DNA of 64,000 nucleotides from CAWDZK01 sp963807005 (GTDB lineage: Bacteria > Actinomycetota > Actinomycetes > JACCUZ01): positions 62,001 to 126,000 of the forward strand of contig CAWDZK010000003.1 in assembly GCA_963807005.1 (NCBI GenBank), in the 5' to 3' direction. Below the pieces are notes generated by a model. That model saw only the letters and a program-made list of their open reading frames with translations. It was not told the DNA's origin and searched no databases. This document shows, one piece after another, positions 52,358 to 61,414 of the stretch; positions within the stretch are counted from its first letter, which is position 1, and each line of letters begins with the position of its first letter. Both the position numbers and the translations under genes were made by a program.

Positions 52358-52963
52358 CTAGCTCCCCGGGCTGATGCGCGGCCGCGGCAGCCGGAGCGGA
52401 ACACTCCGGACCGGTCCGTCCGGCTCGTCGGCGTACCTGGCGAGAGCTTGGGTCCTGCTGTGCACGCCGAGCCGTGCGTAGGCGTTCTCGAGGTGCTTGC
52501 GAACGGTCGACACGGAGACCACCAGACAACCGGCCACCTCGCGGTTGCTCATGCCCGAGGCGACGAGCGCAAGCACCTGCCGCTCCCTGGCGGTCAGAGG
52601 AGAGGCAGTCCCGTCGACGATGGCGGAGAGCGCGCCCGCCAGGTGCGGACGAAGGAGTCTCAGGACCACGTGGTCCCGCTCGTCGAAGCCCCGGCCGGGG
52701 CCGCGTACCAGCGTCAGCTGGTTGGGCTCCCCTCCCGGGCGGGGCAGGTTCACCCTGATGACCGTGTCGTCCCGGTGAGGCGGGACGGATCGCCGCCGGA
52801 TCTCGTCGAACCGTCGCCACGAGACCGCGTCGCAGGGCAGCAGAGCAGCCAGCGCCCGGAGGACCTGCCTGGCGTGGAGCTCGGACCCGTCGCGGGTGGC
52901 GGCCTCCACGGCGTCGAGCAGGGCGGCCAGGTCCGCCGTCTGCATCCTCACAGATCCGGCCAT
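52358..52963 (-). CDS. LuxR-family transcriptional regulator
   Basis: A 201-residue regulator with a C-terminal LuxR helix-turn-helix (LTARERQVLALVASGMSNREVAGCLVVSVSTVRKHLENAYARLGVHSRTQAL). The N-terminal 125 residues look like a small GAF-like sensory domain (LLPCDAVSWRRFDEI...) without a receiver aspartate, so it is not a standard response regulator. ATG 52963 follows GGGGGAGG at 8 bases. It diverges from the haloperoxidase-like gene across 144 bases and may regulate it. Confidence 0.85.
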   Translation of the reverse strand: MAGSVRMQTADLAALLDAVEAATRDGSELHARQVLRALAALLPCDAVSWRRFDEIRRRSVPPHRDDTVIRVNLPRPGGEPNQLTLVRGPGRGFDERDHVVLRLLRPHLAGALSAIVDGTASPLTARERQVLALVASGMSNREVAGCLVVSVSTVRKHLENAYARLGVHSRTQALARYADEPDGPVRSVPLRLPRPRISPGS

Positions 52964-53107
52964 CGGAACCACCTCCCCCGGCCCCGTCCGGAAGATACGC
53001 CGATTGACGAATGGGCGGGCGGCTGAAGAACGCGCACCGTGCCAGATGGGGAGTGCCGGTCACGGCTGCCCCGACCCCAAGGATGGACCACGCGGAAGGA
53101 CGGCACC

Positions 53108-54409
53108 ATGCGCAAGGTCATCGTCACCTCGGCAGTCGGACTCCTCGCGCTGGGAACCCTCGCGGCCGCCACCTTGACTCCGGCGGAGGCCCGCGGTGGA
53201 GGCGCCGCGCCGGCCCACAACCCGTCGGCCGTGCTCGCCTGGAACGAGACCGCCGTCGCCACCGTGGTCGCGGCGAACCAGTTCCAGGCCGAAGGGATGA
53301 TCCATCTCGGCTACGTCCAGGCGGCGGTGTACGACGCGCTGATGGCGGTCGACGGCGGGTTCCAGCCGTACGCCACCACGCTCAGCGCCCCGGCCGGCGC
53401 CGACGGCGACGCAGCCGTCGCCGCGGCAGCACACCGCATCCTCGTCCTCCACTACCCGACCCAGCAGTCCGGCCTGGACGCGGCCTACTCCGCTGCCATC
53501 GCGTCCCTCCCCGCTGGCGTGGCACGCGACCAGGGGGTTGCCGTCGGGGAGGCCGCCGCCTACGGGCTGCTGGCGGCCCGGACCGGCGACGGCAGCTACG
53601 CCGCCGTCCCCTACACGTTCGGCTCCGGACCAGGAGCCTGGGTGCTGCCGACCGACAACCCGAGCACGGTGCCGCAGACCACGTGGGTCGGCGCCATGAC
53701 GCCCTTCGTTCTGCGCAGCGCGTCACAGTTCCTCCCCGGCCCGCCGCCCGGTCTGGGCAGCGCCCGCTGGGCCCGGGACTACAACGAGACCAAGACATAC
53801 GGCTCCAAGACGAGCACGGCGCGTTCACCCGAGCAGACAGACGTGGCCCGGTTCTGGTCAGCCAACGTCAGCGCGACCTACAACGGCACCATGCGCGGCG
53901 TGATCGTGGGCCGACACCTGGACCGGGCCGAGGCTGCGCGGGCGCTGGTGATGACGAACATGGTCGGCGCGGACTCGCTGATGGCCTGCCTGAACGCGAA
54001 GTACCACTACTCCTTCTGGCGCCCCTTCACCGCGATCCGCGCAGGTGACACGGACGGCAACGCCGCAACGGCCGCAGACCCGGCCTGGCTACCGCTGCTG
54101 ACGACGCCGAACCACCCGGAGTACCCGGCCGCGCACGGCTGCCTGACGAGCGCACAGTCGCAGATCCTCGCGGCTGTCGTCGGCAGCCAGCGGATCGACG
54201 TCGACATCTACAGCTCGGTCACCGGGACGACGCGGCACTACCGCACCGCGGCGGACCTCACGCACGAGATCGTCGACGCCCGGGTGTGGGCCGGCCTGCA
54301 CTACCGCACCTCGGGCGAGAAGGGCGCCCAGCTCGGCGCCCGGGTGGCCCGATGGGACCTGCACCACGCCCTTGCCCCCGCGGACGACGACCAGGACGAG
54401 GACGACTGA
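53108..54409 (+). CDS. secreted vanadium-dependent haloperoxidase-like / PAP2 protein
   Basis: A 433-residue exported enzyme (signal peptide RKVIVTSAVGLLALGTLAAATLTPAEA). The PAP2/haloperoxidase motifs are visible: K298-x6-R305-P306 (KYHYSFWRP), H343 in PEYPAAHG (replacing PSGH), and R392-x5-H398 (ARVWAGLHYRTS). These residues bind vanadate or phosphate. It belongs to the actinobacterial vanadium-haloperoxidase-like group; oxidation of halides or phosphatase activity are both possible. ATG follows GGAAGGAC. It is divergent from a LuxR regulator. Confidence 0.82.
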   Translation: MRKVIVTSAVGLLALGTLAAATLTPAEARGGGAAPAHNPSAVLAWNETAVATVVAANQFQAEGMIHLGYVQAAVYDALMAVDGGFQPYATTLSAPAGADGDAAVAAAAHRILVLHYPTQQSGLDAAYSAAIASLPAGVARDQGVAVGEAAAYGLLAARTGDGSYAAVPYTFGSGPGAWVLPTDNPSTVPQTTWVGAMTPFVLRSASQFLPGPPPGLGSARWARDYNETKTYGSKTSTARSPEQTDVARFWSANVSATYNGTMRGVIVGRHLDRAEAARALVMTNMVGADSLMACLNAKYHYSFWRPFTAIRAGDTDGNAATAADPAWLPLLTTPNHPEYPAAHGCLTSAQSQILAAVVGSQRIDVDIYSSVTGTTRHYRTAADLTHEIVDARVWAGLHYRTSGEKGAQLGARVARWDLHHALAPADDDQDEDD

Positions 54410-54435
54410 CCTGCCGACTGGGACGCGGTGGCCCG

Positions 54436-57090
54436 TCAGCTGCCGAGAGCCCGGGCGCCGCGCTCGGCGCGGGCGGTGCCCGGGCGGGCCAACCGACCGG
54501 TGGCGGCGAGCACCGCGGCGCCACCCGGGGCGGCCACCACCGGGTTCAGCTCCAGGGCGGCCACCTCGGGCAGGTCGTCCGCGAGTCGCGCGAGCCGGGC
54601 CAGCAGGCCCTCCAACGCCGCGACGTCGGCCGGGGCGCTGCCCCCGTGGCCCAGCAGGAGTGGCGCGGCGCGCACCCCGCGCACCAGGGTCGAGAGGTCG
54701 GCGTCGGTCAGCGGCGGCACGCCGTACGACCGGTCGCCGAGCAGGTCGGTGGCCACCCCACCGAGCCCGAAGGACACCACCGGGCCGAACAGCGGGTCCT
54801 CGACGGTGGCCAGCCGGGTGGCGACACCGGTCGGTGCCATCGCCTGCACCACGAAGCCCCCGGCGGCCTCGCCGAGCCGGTGCGCCATGGCTGCGTAGGC
54901 GCCCCGCAGCTCGTCGGCGTCGTCGATGTCCAGCCGGACCCCGCCGAGCTCGCGTCGGTGCCGCAGGTGGGCTGCGGCAGCCTTGAGCGCCACCGGGTAG
55001 CCCAGGCTGTCGGCGGCGGCGACCGCGTCCTCGACGCTCGGCGCCGGCCGGACGTCCCACAGGTCGATGCCGTAGCAGGCGAGCAGCCGTTGCAGCTGGG
55101 CGTGGCCGAGGTCGACCTCGGCCGTCCCGGACAGCAGCTCGACGACCAGGGACCGGGCTGCCCGGACGTCCAGCCCGGACGGCGAGACCGTGTGCCCGGC
55201 GGGGGTTGCCCGCCAGTCCGCGTAGGTCGTGACCAGGGCGAGCGCGCGGACGGCGTCCTCAGGGGTCGAGTACGACGGCACCGAGCCGGCGGCGCCGTCG
55301 GCAGCCCGGGACGTCTCCGGGACTCCCGGGATGCCCAGGAACGACGACACCACCGTCTTTGCCGCTCCGGCCGACACCGCCGCGAGCTGTGCGGCGATGT
55401 CGGTGCCCGGAGCGGCTGCATGCGGCGGGATGAACAGCGCGACCACCGAGTCGAGGTCCGGCGCGGCGAAGACCTCGTCGAGGGCCGCAGCGACGTCGAC
55501 CGGACCGGCCTCCGGCACCAGGTCGCGACGCCGTACGACGTCCAGGCCGGCCTCCTCGCACGCGTCGACCGCCAGCAGCGCGAGCGCGTCGGAGTTGCCG
55601 ACGACGCCCACCCGCCGTCCGGTCGGCAGCGGCTGGGTGGCGACCAGCGCGGCCACGTCGAACAGCTCGTGGATCGACGCAGCGCGGATCACACCGGCGC
55701 GGCGGAAGAGTGCGTCGATCGCTGCCGCAGGCGCCCGGGAGTCGCGGACCTGGTGCCCGCCGGGGGGCTCGCCCCGGAACCGGCCGGACTTCACCACGAC
55801 CACCGGCTTCTGCCGGGCCAGCCGCCGGGCCAGCCGGCTGAACTTGCGGGGGTTGCCGATCGACTCCAGGTAGAGCAGGACCGCGTCGGTTGCGCCGTCC
55901 TCCTCCCAGAACTGCAGCATGTCGTTCCCGCTCACGTCGACCCGGTTGCCCGCGGACACGAACGTCGACAGGCCGAGCCCGCGCCGCACCACGTTCTCGA
56001 GCAGCGCGATGCCGAGGGCGCCGGACTGCGAGAAGAACCCGAGCCGGCCGCGGGGCGGGACGTGCGGCGACAGGCTGGCGTTCAAGCACACAGCGGGGTC
56101 GGTGTTCAGGACGCCGACCGAGCTCGGACCGAGCACCCGCATGCCGCTCCCGCGGGCCAGCGTCACCAGCCGGCGTTGCCGCTCGGCACCCTCGGGACCT
56201 GTCTCGGCGAAGCCGGCGGACACCACGACGAGGCCGCGGACCCCGTTGGCGGCGCAGTCGGCAACCACGTCCTCGACCTCCGCCGCCGGCACGGCGACCA
56301 CCGCCAGGTCGACCGGCGGTGGGACCTCGGAGACGCTGCGAAAGGACCGGACACCGGCGATCTCGTCGGCCGCCCGGTTGACCACGTGGACGGCGCCGGT
56401 GAAGCCGCCGTCCAGCAGATGCCGCAGCACCATGTGGCCGAGGGAGCGCTCGTCGCGCCCCGCACCCACCACCACGACGGAGCGCGGCTGCAGCAGCAGC
56501 TGCACGCTTCGCGCCTCGGCGCGGTGCTCGCGGGCGTAGGTGACGGCCAGCGAGTCCTCTGTCGGCTCGAGGTCGAACGAAAGTCGCGCCACGCCGTCCT
56601 CGAATCCCTGGTCCACGACGTACCCGGCGTCGCGGAACACCCGCAGCATCCGCTGGTTGGCCGGGAGCACGTCGGCGACGAACCGGGAGATGCCGCGCTC
56701 GCGGGCCGCGGCGGCGATGTGCTCGAGGAACACGGTGCCGAGGCCCCGGCCCTGGTGGGCGTCCTCGATGTTGAACGCGACCTCGGCCTCGTCGGGTCCG
56801 ACCCGCTCGTAGCGGACGACGCCGATCATCTCCTCGCCGACGGTGGCGATCAGCGCGACGCGGTCGTGGTGGTCGACGACGGTGAACTTCTCCACGTCCC
56901 GGTCCGAGATCTGCCGGTACAGCGAGAAGAACCGGTAGTAGATCGTCTCGTCGGAGAGCCGGTCGTAGAACCGGCGCAGCCGGTCGGCGTCGGTGGGCAG
57001 GATCGGGCGCAGGTGCGCGGTTCCTCCGTCGCGGAGCACGACGTCGGCCTCCCAGTGCGCCGGGTAGCCGCGCTCGCCGTCGTCCACCAC
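54436..57090 (-). CDS. GNAT acetyltransferase fused to NDP-forming acyl-CoA synthetase (Pat type)
   Basis: An 884-residue protein with an N-terminal GNAT domain (AHLRPILPTDADRLRRFYDRLSDETIYYRFF, acetyl-CoA loop VAFNIEDAHQGRGLGTVFLEH), a CoA-binding domain from about 185 (PRSVVVVGAGRDERSLGHMVLRHLLDGG), a succinyl-CoA-ligase-like middle (FFSQSGALGIALLENVV..., SAGNRVDVSGNDML) and a C-terminal ATP-grasp domain. The active-site His of the ligase domain is not obvious, so it may be regulatory. This is the actinobacterial arrangement of protein lysine acetyltransferase Pat, which controls acyl-CoA synthetases. GTG 57090 is the start. It converges on the haloperoxidase-like gene with a 26-base gap. 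Confidence 0.87.
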   Translation of the reverse strand: MVDDGERGYPAHWEADVVLRDGGTAHLRPILPTDADRLRRFYDRLSDETIYYRFFSLYRQISDRDVEKFTVVDHHDRVALIATVGEEMIGVVRYERVGPDEAEVAFNIEDAHQGRGLGTVFLEHIAAAARERGISRFVADVLPANQRMLRVFRDAGYVVDQGFEDGVARLSFDLEPTEDSLAVTYAREHRAEARSVQLLLQPRSVVVVGAGRDERSLGHMVLRHLLDGGFTGAVHVVNRAADEIAGVRSFRSVSEVPPPVDLAVVAVPAAEVEDVVADCAANGVRGLVVVSAGFAETGPEGAERQRRLVTLARGSGMRVLGPSSVGVLNTDPAVCLNASLSPHVPPRGRLGFFSQSGALGIALLENVVRRGLGLSTFVSAGNRVDVSGNDMLQFWEEDGATDAVLLYLESIGNPRKFSRLARRLARQKPVVVVKSGRFRGEPPGGHQVRDSRAPAAAIDALFRRAGVIRAASIHELFDVAALVATQPLPTGRRVGVVGNSDALALLAVDACEEAGLDVVRRRDLVPEAGPVDVAAALDEVFAAPDLDSVVALFIPPHAAAPGTDIAAQLAAVSAGAAKTVVSSFLGIPGVPETSRAADGAAGSVPSYSTPEDAVRALALVTTYADWRATPAGHTVSPSGLDVRAARSLVVELLSGTAEVDLGHAQLQRLLACYGIDLWDVRPAPSVEDAVAAADSLGYPVALKAAAAHLRHRRELGGVRLDIDDADELRGAYAAMAHRLGEAAGGFVVQAMAPTGVATRLATVEDPLFGPVVSFGLGGVATDLLGDRSYGVPPLTDADLSTLVRGVRAAPLLLGHGGSAPADVAALEGLLARLARLADDLPEVAALELNPVVAAPGGAAVLAATGRLARPGTARAERGARALGS

Positions 57091-57182
57091 CCCCCGAGGC
57101 TAGCGAGGCGCCGGGCGGCGCATTCGGGCGTCCGTCCCGCCCTGGTGCCCGGACTGTCAGGGGACTGGCCTAGACAGTCGGC

Positions 57183-57716
57183 ATGAGATGGCGCGACCTC
57201 GAGGACCAGCAGCCCCGGCTCGCGGCGATCGCCCACGAGCGGCTGGTCGGCCCGGGAGTCCTGCTCGTGGTGACGATCCGTCGGGACGGGACGCCGCGGC
57301 TGAGCCCGGTCGAGCCGTTCGTGCTGGACGGCGAGCTGTGGTTGTCGATGCTGCTCGGCTCCAGGAAGGCGGCCGACCTCGTGCGCGACCCGAGGGTGCT
57401 CGTGCACAGCATCGTCACCGGTCCGGACGGTGGCGACGGCGAGCTCAAGCTGCGCGGTACCGCGGAGGAGGTGTCCGACGAGTCCGCCCAGCGCCGCTAC
57501 GCGGAGGCGGTCTCCGCGGTACTCCCCTGGTCGCCGGAGGTCGGCCGCTTCCACCTGTTCACGATCGAGGCCCAGGACGTGACGTTCGTCCGCTACGACA
57601 ACGCGTCCGGCGACCAGTACCTCGTCCGGTGGCCGGCCGGCACCGAGACGGTCCGGCGCGGGACCTCGGCCACCACGGTCGGCGAACCCGAGCCGGTCAG
57701 CGGTGTCCTGGTCTGA
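57183..57716 (+). CDS. pyridoxamine-5'-phosphate-oxidase-fold protein
   Basis: A 177-residue flavin-binding split-barrel protein: GPGVLLVVTIRRDGTPRLSPVEPFVLDGELWLSMLLGSRKAADLVRDPRVLVHSIV is typical of the F420/FMN-binding group in actinobacteria. A C-terminal strand closes the barrel. Such proteins bind FMN, F420 or heme; which one is unclear. ATG follows ACAGTCGGC, a weak site. Divergent from the Pat-type gene and 35 bases before psuG. Confidence 0.78.
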   Translation: MRWRDLEDQQPRLAAIAHERLVGPGVLLVVTIRRDGTPRLSPVEPFVLDGELWLSMLLGSRKAADLVRDPRVLVHSIVTGPDGGDGELKLRGTAEEVSDESAQRRYAEAVSAVLPWSPEVGRFHLFTIEAQDVTFVRYDNASGDQYLVRWPAGTETVRRGTSATTVGEPEPVSGVLV

Positions 57717-57751
57717 CCCGAGCGGACCTGGCCGCCCGGTAGCGTGCCCGG

Positions 57752-58660
57752 ATGCTCACCGTCCTGCCCGAGGTCGCCGACGCACTGGCGTCCGGAGCCC
57801 CCGTCGTCGCGCTCGAGTCGACGATCATCAGCCACGGCCTCCCCCGCCCCGACAACCTGCGCGTCGCCCGTGAGATCGAGCAGGCCGTACGCCGTGGCGG
57901 CGCCGTGCCCGCGACGATCGCCCTCGTGGAGGGCAGCCCGCACATCGGCCTCGACCAGGCAGCGCTCGAGCACGTCGCCACCAGCGACGAGGTGGTGAAG
58001 GTCAGCATTCGCGACCTGGCCCCCGTCGCTGCGAAGCACGGCAGTGGCGCCACGACCGTCGCCGCGACATCGCACCTCGCGGCCCTCGCCGGCATCCGGG
58101 TCTTCGCGACCGGCGGTCTCGGCGGGGTGCACCGCGACGCCCGGGCGACCTGGGACGAGTCGGCCGACCTGCAGGCGCTCGCCACGACCGACATCACCGT
58201 GGTGTGCGCAGGGGTCAAGTCGATCCTGGACGTGCCGGCAACCCTCGAGCGGATGGAGACCCTGGGCGTCACGGTGCTCGGCTACCGCACCACGGCCTTC
58301 CCCGGCTTCTACCTCAGTGACTCGGGCCACCCCGTGGACTGGCGGGTCGACACCCCCGAGGAGGTCGCGGCCGTGATGACCGCCCGCGGCGCGCTCGGCA
58401 CGGCCGGCTGCGGGGTGGTGGTCGCCAACCCCCTGCCGCCGGACGAGCAGCTCGACCCCGCCCTGCACGACCGGCTGCTGCACGACGGGCTGGCCGCGGC
58501 CGAGGCCCAGCAGGTGCGGGGCAAGGACGTGACGCCCTTCCTGCTGGAGTACTTCCACCGCGAGAGCAAGGGCGCCAGCCTCGAGGCGAACATCCGGATC
58601 GTCCTGCACAACGCCGAGCTCGCCGCTCGCATCGCCGCGGCTTCGGCTGCGGCCGCGTGA
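57752..58660 (+). CDS. psuG: pseudouridine-5'-phosphate glycosidase
   Basis: A 302-residue enzyme that cleaves pseudouridine 5'-phosphate to uracil and ribose-5-phosphate. Family landmarks: VVALESTIISHGLPRPDNL (with the metal/base Glu), GSGATTVAATSHLAALAGIRVFATGGLGGVHR, VVCAGVKSILDVPATLE (catalytic Lys) and NPLPPDEQLDPAL. The next gene, 4 bases on, is a PfkB kinase, so substrate phosphorylation and cleavage are encoded together. The gene order psuG-kinase matches pseudouridine catabolism operons. Confidence 0.93.
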   Translation: MLTVLPEVADALASGAPVVALESTIISHGLPRPDNLRVAREIEQAVRRGGAVPATIALVEGSPHIGLDQAALEHVATSDEVVKVSIRDLAPVAAKHGSGATTVAATSHLAALAGIRVFATGGLGGVHRDARATWDESADLQALATTDITVVCAGVKSILDVPATLERMETLGVTVLGYRTTAFPGFYLSDSGHPVDWRVDTPEEVAAVMTARGALGTAGCGVVVANPLPPDEQLDPALHDRLLHDGLAAAEAQQVRGKDVTPFLLEYFHRESKGASLEANIRIVLHNAELAARIAAASAAAA

Positions 58661-58664
58661 CCGG

Positions 58665-59573
58665 ATGACCACCGGACCGATCGGCACCGAGACCCTCGAT
58701 GTCGTCGTCGTGGGCGACGTCATGGTCGACGTGCTCGCCGCCATGTCCGGTCCGCTCGCACACGGCAGCGACACCCCGTCGACCATCACGACCGCCGGCG
58801 GCGGGTCGGCGGCCAACGTGGCCGCGTGGCTGGCGCACCAGGGGGTCCGCACGACGTACGTCGGCCGGGTCGGCGACGACGCGCTGGGCCGGGAGTCGGT
58901 GACGGCACTGGTGGACCGTGGCGTCACGACGTACGTCAGCACGGACGCGGAACGGGCCACCGGCACCTGCGTGGTCCTCGTGCAGCCCGGCGGCGAACGG
59001 TCGATGCTCCCCGACTCCGGAGCGAACGCGACACTGACCCCGGACCACCTCCCCCGCGAGCCGTTCCGGCCCGGAGCCCACCTGCACCTGGCCGGCTACA
59101 CCCTGCTCAACGAGGGATGCCGGGAGGCGGGGCTGGCCGCGCTCGCGCTGGCCCGTGAGGTCGGCATGACGGTGTCGGTCGACCCGTCGTCGGCCGCGCC
59201 GCTGGCCGCCGTGGGTGCGGCCCGGTTCCTGGCGTGGACGGCAGGTGTCGACCTGCTGCTGCCCAACCGGGACGAGGCGGCCGTCCTCGCCGGCACCTCC
59301 GACCCGCGCCAGGCGGCCCAGCAGCTGGCCGACAGCTACCGCGAGGTCGTGGTCAAGCTCGGCGCCGACGGCGCCCTCTGGCACGGTGGTTTCATCACCG
59401 CGAGCGCTCCCGCGGAACGAGGCGTCGAGGTCGTCGACACCACCGGCGCGGGGGACGCGTTCGCTGCCGGCTTCCTCGCCACCTGGCTGCTGCATCCCGA
59501 GCCCGAGTCGGCGCTGGCCGCCGGCAACCGGCTGGCGGCCCGGGCGGTCACCTCGGTCGGCGCGCGGCCGTGA
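58665..59573 (+). CDS. PfkB-family sugar kinase, probable pseudouridine kinase
   Basis: A 302-residue ribokinase-fold kinase. Substrate-side motif GGGSAANVAAWLAHQG near residue 45, and the C-terminal signature DTTGAGDAFAAGF with catalytic Asp. Located 4 bases after psuG, it probably makes pseudouridine 5'-phosphate (PsuK role), though PfkB members are hard to tell apart by sequence. Its stop overlaps the start of the YbaK-like gene (GTGA at 59570-59573). Confidence 0.82.
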   Translation: MTTGPIGTETLDVVVVGDVMVDVLAAMSGPLAHGSDTPSTITTAGGGSAANVAAWLAHQGVRTTYVGRVGDDALGRESVTALVDRGVTTYVSTDAERATGTCVVLVQPGGERSMLPDSGANATLTPDHLPREPFRPGAHLHLAGYTLLNEGCREAGLAALALAREVGMTVSVDPSSAAPLAAVGAARFLAWTAGVDLLLPNRDEAAVLAGTSDPRQAAQQLADSYREVVVKLGADGALWHGGFITASAPAERGVEVVDTTGAGDAFAAGFLATWLLHPEPESALAAGNRLAARAVTSVGARP

Positions 59574-60040
59574 CCGGTGAGCAGCGCGCGCTCGCCGCGG
59601 TCGAGGCGGCCGGACTGGCCCACCGGCTGATCCGCCACGGGCCGGTGCGCAGCCTGGCCGAGGCGGCGGTCGCGCGCGGCGTCGAGCCGGCAGCGGTGGT
59701 CAAGACCCTGGTCGTACGCCGCGGCGACGACGACTACCTGTTCGTACTGGTCCCCGGCGACCGGACCATCGCCTGGCCCAAGCTGCGGGAGCTGCTCGGC
59801 GTGAGCCGGATGTCGATGCCGGACGCCGCCGCGGCCCTGGCTGCGACCGGATACGAGCGTGGGACCATCACGCCGTTCGGCTCCACGACCGACTGGCCGG
59901 TCGTCGCGGACGAGCGGCTGCGGGGGCACGAGATCACGCTCGGTGCCGGCGCGCACGGGGTCGCGGTCGCGGTCGACGCCGACGCGGCGCTGGCGGTCCT
60001 CGGGGCCACCGTCGCCGACGTGACCGACCCGGCGCCCTGA
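59570..60040 (+). CDS. YbaK/EbsC-type aminoacyl-tRNA deacylase-like protein
   Basis: A 156-residue YbaK-fold protein expected to hydrolyse mischarged aminoacyl-tRNAs in trans. The conserved Lys is in AAVVKTLVVRRGDDDYLFVLVPGDRTI, and the loop YERGTITPFGSTTDWPVVAD and C-terminal GAGAHGVAVAV match the family. GTG overlaps the kinase stop. Its link to pseudouridine breakdown is unexplained but the coupling is tight. Confidence 0.82.
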   Translation: MTGEQRALAAVEAAGLAHRLIRHGPVRSLAEAAVARGVEPAAVVKTLVVRRGDDDYLFVLVPGDRTIAWPKLRELLGVSRMSMPDAAAALAATGYERGTITPFGSTTDWPVVADERLRGHEITLGAGAHGVAVAVDADAALAVLGATVADVTDPAP

Positions 60041-60098
60041 GCCGGCAGCCGGTCCCACCGCCGTCGTGCTGTCACCGGGTGCGGCTAGCGTCGCCGCT

Positions 60099-61055
60099 GT
60101 GACCACCACCCGCGAGGGCCCCGGGGTGCCGGGGACCGAGCCGTCTTCCGTTGGTGCGCCCGACCGCACCGCGGCACTGGCCCTCGGCGCGGCCGCGGTG
60201 ACGGTGCTGCTGTGGGCGTCGGCGTTCGTCGCGATCCGGCACATCGGCCGCGAGGTCTCTCCCGGCTCCCTCACCCTTGGTCGCCTGCTCGTCGGGAGCC
60301 TGGTGCTGGGTGCGGTCGTCCTGGCGCGTGGGGCGCACTGGCCCGCCCGTCGCGACTGGCCACTGCTGGTGGTGTGCGGCCTGCTGTGGTTCGGGGTCTA
60401 CAACATCGCGCTGAACGCCGCCGAGCAGCGGGTGGACGCCGGCACGGCAGCGATGCTGGTCAATGTCGGGCCGCTCGTGCTCGCCCTGCTCGCCGGCCTG
60501 CTGCTCGGCGAGGGCTTCCCCCGGCGGCTGGTGCTCGGCAGCCTGATCGCCTTTGCCGGGGTGCTCGTCATCGGCACCGCCACCTCGGGACGCACTGCCG
60601 GCACCGCGGGCGTGGTGCTGTGCCTCGTCGCGGCCGTCGGCTACGCGGTGGGTGTGGTCGCGCAGAAGCCGCTGCTCGGCCGGCTGCCGGCGCTCGAGGT
60701 GACCTGGCTGGCCTGCACGGTCGGCGCGGTGGCCTGCCTGCCGTTCACCCCCCAGCTGGTGTCCGAGGTGGCCGACGCCCGGCTCTCGACCCTGGGCTGG
60801 ATCTGCTACCTCGGCGCCTTCCCGACCGCGATCGCGTTCACCACCTGGGCCTTCGCCCTGTCCCACACCACCGCCGGGAGGATGGGGGCGACCACCTACC
60901 TCGTCCCGCCGGTCGCCATCCTGCTGGCCTGGCTGCTCCTCGGTGAGTCCCCCGAGTCGCTCGCCTTCGCCGGCGGGGCGCTCTGCCTGGTGGGCGTCGC
61001 GGTGGCACGGCGCACCCGCCCCGGCCGTCGGGCCCGGGCCGCGGCTCCCGCCTGA
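60099..61055 (+). CDS. EamA-family (DMT) transporter
   Basis: A 318-residue drug/metabolite exporter with ten helices as two EamA repeats (VTVLLWASAFVAIRHIGREVSPGSLTLGRL... and VLCLVAAVGYAVGVVAQKPLLGRL...). A 30-residue hydrophilic leader precedes the first helix. GTG 60099 is chosen over an upstream frame. It is 58 bases after the YbaK-like gene and may belong to the same unit. Substrate unknown. Confidence 0.82.
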   Translation: MTTTREGPGVPGTEPSSVGAPDRTAALALGAAAVTVLLWASAFVAIRHIGREVSPGSLTLGRLLVGSLVLGAVVLARGAHWPARRDWPLLVVCGLLWFGVYNIALNAAEQRVDAGTAAMLVNVGPLVLALLAGLLLGEGFPRRLVLGSLIAFAGVLVIGTATSGRTAGTAGVVLCLVAAVGYAVGVVAQKPLLGRLPALEVTWLACTVGAVACLPFTPQLVSEVADARLSTLGWICYLGAFPTAIAFTTWAFALSHTTAGRMGATTYLVPPVAILLAWLLLGESPESLAFAGGALCLVGVAVARRTRPGRRARAAAPA

Positions 61056-61414
61056 CCCGCGTCCGCGCCCCCGTCCCGCGGGCAGGGCCGCGCCTGCCCC
61101 TCCGGCGTACATGATCGTTTGCGACGTCATTCCCGACACGCCGGCGAGGACAACGGCGGGTCCGGGAACCAGGTCGCAAACGATCACTCCTTGATCACTC
61201 CTGACTGGCTCCCGACTACTCCTGGGTGGCGCCCGCGGCGGTGCAGGCGGGGTCGCCGCGGGTCGCTGCCGGGGCTGGTCCGGGGCGACGGGCAGGATGG
61301 GACGGCCGGAACGGCGCCGAGCACACCCGGTGCAACCGTCTCCCTGCCAGACCGGTCCGACCGCCTGACCCGCAGTACCCGCCGTACCTCTCGACCAGCC
61401 AGGAGCTATCCCCC
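61056..61414. other. 359-base intergenic region before parC
   Basis: It holds the second family A palindrome (61112-61186), a short direct repeat TGATCACTCCT (about 61180-61201) and presumably the parC promoter. The frame that extends the parC reading frame upstream to 61226 is arginine/proline-rich and without a ribosome site, so it is not taken as coding. Confidence 0.5.
61112..61186. repeat. long intergenic palindrome, family A copy 2 (inverted)
   Basis: Arms 61112-61143 and 61154-61186 pair imperfectly; the outer 14 bases, TGATCGTTTGCGAC and GTCGCAAACGATCA, pair perfectly. Read on the minus strand, the element contains GTTTGCGACCTGGTTCC followed by a CCGG..CCGCCG stretch, which matches copy 1 at 3333-3409 base for base over most of one arm. 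It lies between eamA and parC, both plus strand. Confidence 0.8.

Noticed and set aside
61226..61414. Upstream extension of parC by 63 codons
   Set aside because: The extension is Ala/Arg/Pro-rich, lacks a ribosome site, and ParC proteins start close to GTG 61415, which has AGGAG upstream.
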